Assembly: GCA_964383675.1 (NCBI GenBank)
Contig: CAYLHX010000025.1
Span: forward strand, 1 to 18,542
DNA length: 18,542 nucleotides
Source of the DNA: CAYLHX01 sp964383675
GTDB taxonomy: Bacteria > Patescibacteriota > Gracilibacteria > UBA1369 > LOWO2-01-FULL-3
Direction: 5' to 3'
Part shown: piece by piece, positions 15,943 to 18,542 of the stretch
Position numbering within the stretch: position 1 is the first letter of the stretch
Layout of the letters: each line of letters opens with the position of its first letter
Notes under the pieces: generated by a model
What the model saw: only the letters and a program-made list of their open reading frames with translations
Database searches by the model: none
Told to the model about the DNA's origin: nothing
Program-made: the position numbers and the translations under genes

Positions 15943-16002
15943 AAAATACAACTTTTGGCCTTGTTTGTCAAATATTATGTTGACAAAATCGTAGAATTGC
16001 AA
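15943..16002 (-). promoter_or_regulatory. Two overlapping promoters of the SpoT-type gene
   Basis: Minus strand. P1: TTGACA (15971-15966), a 17-nt spacer, TATTTT (15948-15943), predicting a short leader before GTG 15920. P2: TTGCAA (16002-15997), a 17-nt spacer, CATAAT (15979-15974). P2 would place the RNA start inside the TTG-initiated frame. The inverted repeat at 15964-15987 covers the P1 -35 box and the P2 -10 box. Confidence 0.5.
15964..15987. repeat. Inverted repeat TTTGTCAA-N8-TTGACAAA (candidate operator)
   Basis: Perfect 8-bp arms at 15964-15971 and 15980-15987 with an 8-nt AT-rich centre. The arms contain the -35 element of one candidate promoter and the centre contains the -10 element of the other, the position expected for a repressor site. 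No T run follows, so it is not a terminator. No nearby gene encodes an obvious regulator. Confidence 0.45.
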
Positions 16003-16028
16003 GTTTTGAAGTTTTTTTGGGGATTGAA

Positions 16029-16105
16029 TGGTGCGCTCGACAGGATTTGAACCTGTGACCCCCAGCTCCGCAAGCTGATGCTCTATCCAACTGAGCTACG
16101 AGCGC
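16029..16105 (-). tRNA. tRNA-Arg, anticodon GCG, CCA encoded
   Basis: The cloverleaf is complete on the minus strand: acceptor GCGCTCG pairs with CGAGCGC; D arm GCTC/GAGC; anticodon stem TCAGC/GCTGG around the loop TTGCGGA, so positions 34-36 are GCG (reads CGC and CGT, arginine). The T arm is ACAGG-TTCAAAT-CCTGT. Discriminator A (16032) and CCA (16031-16029) are encoded. Most bacteria read these codons with an ACG anticodon edited to ICG; a genomic GCG is less usual. The gene has its own promoter and lies between the SpoT-type gene and the inositol-monophosphatase gene. Confidence 0.95.
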
Positions 16106-16137
16106 AAAAAGTTTAATTCGCCTTTCAAGGCAGGAGA

Positions 16138-16166
16138 AATATAATGAAAAGCGGTTGGTTGTGCAA
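16138..16166 (-). promoter_or_regulatory. tRNA-Arg promoter
   Basis: Minus strand TTGCAC (16166-16161), a 17-nt spacer and TATATT (16143-16138), about 30 nt before the mature tRNA 5' end. It lies just after the stop codon of the upstream gene. A small GCCT/AGGC hairpin sits in the 5' leader. Confidence 0.65.
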
Positions 16167-16180
16167 GCGCTTGTTTGCTT

Positions 16181-17094
16181 TTAGACGTTCTTGAAACCGG
16201 TGACGATTTTTTTGTGGAGGTGACCGTTGCTGGCGAGGAGGTCTTTGCCGAAGAGGTCGAGCGTTTCGCCGTTGGTGTCGGAGACGTGGCCGCCGGCTTC
16301 GGTGACGATAAGGCTTCCGGCTGCGATATCCCAGGGATGTAGGCCAAATTCCCAGAAGCTGTCGAAGCGGCCGGCGGCCACATAGCAAAGATCGAGCGCC
16401 GCCGAGCCAAGTCTTCTCACCGCTTGAGTTTGTTTTAGCATCACTTCGAAATAGGGAAGGTTGGCTTCTTTGTGAACTGGTGGAAAGCCTGTTACGGAAA
16501 GTGATTTTCCAATATCTTTTTGTTCGGAAACCTGAATTTTTTGGCCGTTGAGCTTGGCTCCTTTGCCTTTTGCCGCCGTGTAGATCTCGTTAAGTTCCGG
16601 TGCGTAAACAACTNNNNNNNNNNNNNNNNNNNNNNNNNNNNNNNNNNNNNNNNNNNNNNNNNNNNNNNNNNNNNNNNNNNNNNNNNNNNNNNNNNNNNNC
16701 CCGCCACCAGTTCACCGGTTATGTATTTGTAGTTTTTGGAGTTTTCTTTGCTTTTCATTTCCAGCAGCCCGATCGAAACGCAATAAAGTGGAATTTGATG
16801 CGCAAAATTGGTTGTTCCGTCCAGGGGATCTATAATCCAAATGTATTTGGAGTTTTTGAGCAAATGGTCAACTTCTTCTGCTGTTTCCGGATTCTGTGTT
16901 TCTTCGGCGATTATTCCGTGTTTGGGATAATTTGATTTTATTGCCTCAATGATCAATTTTTCACTGGCTTTATCGGCATTGGTAACCAGGTCATTTTTGC
17001 CTTTTTCAGTGATGTCGAGTTTGCCTTTCGCGGTTTCCTTTATCAACTTTCCGGCCTGGATGGCAATTTCTTCGGCGAATTTGAGTAGTTTCAT
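16181..17094 (-). CDS. Inositol monophosphatase family phosphatase, interrupted by an assembly gap
   Basis: A Mg-dependent sugar/inositol-phosphate phosphatase of the IMPase family (SuhB-like; fructose-1,6-bisphosphatase or PAP phosphatase activity cannot be excluded). The N-terminal part has Glu64-Glu65 (IIAEET) and the metal motif IDPLDGTTNF with Asp89 and Asp92. After the N run, in another frame by window coordinates, it continues VVYAPELNEIYTAAKGKGAKLNG, and later LHPWDIAAGSLIVTEAGG with the metal-binding aspartate. Removing all 86 Ns joins the halves exactly in frame as GELVAG-VVYAP and gives 275 residues, a normal family length, so the frame change is an assembly artefact and not a mutation. 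ATG 17094 is chosen because the -10 box lies 6 nt before it. The tRNA-Arg gene follows. Confidence 0.9.
16614..16699. other. Assembly gap (86 Ns), probably zero real length
   Basis: A run of 86 Ns lies inside the inositol-monophosphatase gene. The flanks read ...CTG GTG GCG GG and A GTT GTT TAC on the minus strand. Joining them directly forms GGA (Gly) and the family-typical VAGVVYAP, so the contigs appear to abut. Confidence 0.9.
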
Positions 17095-17100
17095 GGTTTT

Positions 17101-17129
17101 AGAATAGGACTTGGATGCGGATTTGGCAA
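17101..17129 (-). promoter_or_regulatory. Promoter of the inositol-monophosphatase gene, predicted leaderless
   Basis: Minus strand TTGCCA (17129-17124), a 17-nt spacer and TATTCT (17106-17101), with only 6 nt before the ATG at 17094. The RNA should start at or next to the start codon. Confidence 0.5.
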
Positions 17130-17143
17130 GTTCTCCCCGGGGA
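17128..17143 (+). repeat. 16-bp direct repeat, copy 1 (second copy at 18056-18071)
   Basis: AAGTTCTCCCCGGGGA occurs here and again inside the HNH gene, 928 bp apart in the same orientation. Copy 1 overlaps the -35 box of the phosphatase promoter. In the same frame the surrounding codons give VLPGDNFWV here and VLPGETFSV in the HNH gene. Confidence 0.6.
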
Positions 17144-17484
17144 CAACTTTTGGGTGGAAAACCCCAACCCCTAAGCTCTCCTCCTCTAATCGGGATCCCT
17201 GCCCGCCCAATTTTCTACTTGACGCAAAAAGTGCTTTTCAAAAAAACTTTCAAAAATTTGTTTAGAAAAGTTTTTCGATTTTTTCCATGAAAGTTTCTGC
17301 CGCGACCATTTTCCGCGCTATGTTATGGCTGCGATGGAGTCAGGTTGGGGGATTTTTTGAGGAGTCGTTTCTCGTTCAAATCACACTTTCAAAAATGTTG
17401 TAAAATAGCATTTGCAAGCCATTCTTGGCTTGTCTTGCTTGGTTCGGAGTGAGATAATTGAGACGAATTTTAACCAAGAGAACA

Positions 17485-18384
17485 ATGAATAATCTACATA
17501 AAGAATTTGTACAATTAGGCAAGGAAAGAAACAAGCTCACATATAAATTATTAGCTTTAATTCCGGAAATCTACGAAAGCGGCATCTACAAAGCCCATGC
17601 TTCCACGATTTACGAATATGCCGGGAAGTTCGGAGGATTGAGTAAAGAAGTGGTAAAGAAAGTTTTAAGGAGTGAGAGGTATTTGGAAGATAAGCCAAGT
17701 TTGAAAGCGGCAGTCCAAAAACATGGCATCCACAAAGTTTCAATGGTAGCAACTTTAGCAACTCCGGAAACTGAAAAGATCTGGGCGGAGAGAGTGGAGA
17801 ATATGAGTAAGTCTGCCCTTCAGGTATTGGTTAAGGAGGTAAGAAGTAAGGAACCTACAGCTTGTGCGCCAATTTGTAGGGCAGCGGAAGAGAAGATAAA
17901 AATTGAATTAACAGGCGAATTGATGTTTGAATTTTTGAAATTGAAACAAGAATTTGAAAAAGAAAAGAAAGAAAAACTTTCAAATACCGAAGCCATGCGA
18001 GAGATTTTCCAAAAACTGAAAATACCATCGCAGCAGAAAGCCAAAAAACAACAAAAAGTTCTCCCCGGGGAAACATTTTCAGTACCGGCCAAGAGATATA
18101 TTCCGGCACACCTAAAAAGAGCGGCCCTCGCAAAAACGAACAAAAAGTGTACATATCCGAACTGCCAGAAACCGTATCAAGTAATTCACCACCGAGAAAG
18201 ATTCGTCCAATCCAAATCCCACGAATCCATTATCCCGCTCTGCAAAGAGCATCATGAGTTCGCGCATAATTCGCTGATACAAAACGAGCAAGAAGAAGCG
18301 GAGAAGTGGCAGCTTCAAGCTGAAACAATCAACCTAGATTCCTGTGATTTCTGTTTTCAAAAAGAGCGAGCTAAAGCTTTGTAA
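17485..18384 (+). CDS. HNH endonuclease-like protein with DUF222-like N-terminal region
   Basis: A 299-residue protein ending in an HNH nuclease fold. Near the C-terminus: a CxxxxC zinc pair (CTYPNC), a His-His pair (VIHHRERF), and IIPLCKEHHEFAH, which supplies the last Cys/His ligands and the metal-binding His of the betabeta-alpha-metal fold. The N-terminal part (LHKEFVQLGKERNKLTYKLL...) is helical and laid out like the DUF222-HNH proteins, which are often multi-copy. A Lys/Glu-rich helix and linker (about 145-195) joins the two. I chose ATG 17485; a TTG at 17458 with GGAG 8 nt upstream would add nine basic residues. The coding strand is A-rich, unlike the G/T-rich plus strand elsewhere, suggesting recent arrival. 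It might be a homing-type or restriction-type nuclease; no partner genes are visible. Confidence 0.8.
   Translation: MNNLHKEFVQLGKERNKLTYKLLALIPEIYESGIYKAHASTIYEYAGKFGGLSKEVVKKVLRSERYLEDKPSLKAAVQKHGIHKVSMVATLATPETEKIWAERVENMSKSALQVLVKEVRSKEPTACAPICRAAEEKIKIELTGELMFEFLKLKQEFEKEKKEKLSNTEAMREIFQKLKIPSQQKAKKQQKVLPGETFSVPAKRYIPAHLKRAALAKTNKKCTYPNCQKPYQVIHHRERFVQSKSHESIIPLCKEHHEFAHNSLIQNEQEEAEKWQLQAETINLDSCDFCFQKERAKAL
18056..18071 (+). repeat. 16-bp direct repeat, copy 2 inside the HNH gene
   Basis: This copy is identical to 17128-17143. It encodes part of the linker (KVLPGE) just before the HNH domain. Confidence 0.6.
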
Positions 18385-18542
18385 AGCAGAGACCAGTCCT
18401 GACGTGCACAAGTCTTTAGCTATCTCAACGTTGCCAGAAGTTTTGATTTGTGTTAAATTCTTTCTACTCACTTGAGTTTTAAATAGTCGTGAGCCTGTTT
18501 TAAGCATGGACAAATTTGTACTAAAATCAAAGATGAAGCCCC

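Larger units (their letters stand above)
17095..17484. other. Gene-free stretch with repeats between the phosphatase and HNH genes
   Basis: I see no convincing gene here. From left to right it holds the phosphatase promoter (17101-17129); a C-rich block (17131-17208) starting with the palindrome CCCCGGGG; and an AT-rich inverted repeat (AAAAACTTTC near 17242-17251 against GAAAAGTTTTTC near 17265-17276, imperfect). A 12-bp direct repeat ACTTTCAAAAAT occurs at 17246-17257 and 17385-17396, and a TAAAAT -10-like box at 17401-17406 has no good -35. A 19-codon frame (17115-17174) encodes a peptide with VLPGDNFWV, resembling VLPGETFSV in the HNH protein. Confidence 0.5.

Noticed and set aside
15921..15971. 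TTG at 15971 as start of the SpoT-type protein
   Set aside because: The TTG lies inside a TTGACA -35 box with a matching -10 downstream. GTG 15920 is better placed, though the longer frame cannot be excluded.
16492..17094. Apparent frameshifted or truncated inositol monophosphatase (pseudogene)
   Set aside because: The frame change coincides exactly with the N run. Removing it restores one full-length frame with all metal-binding motifs.
17148..17212. G-quadruplex on the minus strand (GGG and GGGG runs)
   Set aside because: Three runs are close together but the next pair is about 27 nt away, so no four runs have short loops.
17108..17290. Open frame of about 60 codons on the plus strand in the gene-free stretch
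   Set aside because: It has no ATG, GTG or TTG in a sensible place with a start signal, its composition is low-complexity Lys/Phe at the end, and it matches nothing I recognise.
18522..18542. TAAAAT box followed by ATG AAG CCC at the window's right edge as the start of another gene
   Set aside because: Only three codons are visible and no good -35 is present; it cannot be supported from this window.
1..18542. TGA read as glycine or tryptophan (alternative genetic code)
   Set aside because: No recognised gene contains an in-frame TGA; all are complete under the standard code. Only avoidance of TGA as a stop is seen.

Overview
The window looks like a chromosomal segment from an uncultured, reduced-genome bacterium of the Candidate Phyla Radiation (Patescibacteria), probably close to Peregrinibacteria. 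This placement is an inference. It rests on the mix of essential enzymes and unrecognised proteins, a split transketolase, missing or very weak Shine-Dalgarno sequences, no TGA stop codon in 15 genes, and an HNH protein of a type I associate with these genomes. The standard code fits: TGA is not needed as a sense codon in any gene. A run of 86 Ns indicates a metagenome scaffold.

Layout. (1) 3-2240 (+) is the 3' part of a gene for a surface protein with S-layer homology (SLH) repeats and a secreted beta-propeller; it ends at a terminator shared with a convergent unknown gene (2300-2944, -). (2) A DEAD-box RNA helicase (3058-4269, -) and a FtsI/PBP2-like transpeptidase (4325-6586, -) follow. 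A perfect 34-bp palindromic region separates the transpeptidase gene from a divergent M16 zinc peptidase (6650-7912, +). (3) 7989-9377 (+) encodes an unrecognised protein with its own strong promoter. (4) 9473-13932 (+) is a compact block: nucleoside diphosphate kinase, the two halves of transketolase, PRPP synthetase, ribose-5-phosphate isomerase B and ribulose-phosphate 3-epimerase. Together they would take glycolytic sugar phosphates to ribose-5-phosphate, PRPP and nucleoside triphosphates. (5) A convergent gene (13929-15920, -), whose stop codon overlaps that of rpe, encodes a large protein carrying an intact set of (p)ppGpp-hydrolase (SpoT-type HD) residues, split by an insertion of about 180 residues. 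(6) Then come tRNA-Arg(GCG) (-), an inositol-monophosphatase family gene (-) interrupted only by the N run, a 363-nt gene-free stretch with repeats, and an HNH endonuclease-like gene (+) with a different base composition.

Regulation visible in the sequence. Several promoters have a 17-nt spacer and often an extended TGnTATAAT -10 box. At three genes the -10 box lies only 6-8 nt before the start codon, which predicts leaderless mRNAs. Two inverted repeats overlap promoters (6608-6641 and 15964-15987) and look like operators. The most distinctive items are the lone SpoT-type hydrolase, the mutually overlapping divergent promoters, and the N gap that appears to have zero real length. I found no CRISPR array, rRNA, insertion sequence with recognisable transposase, or clear defence island.
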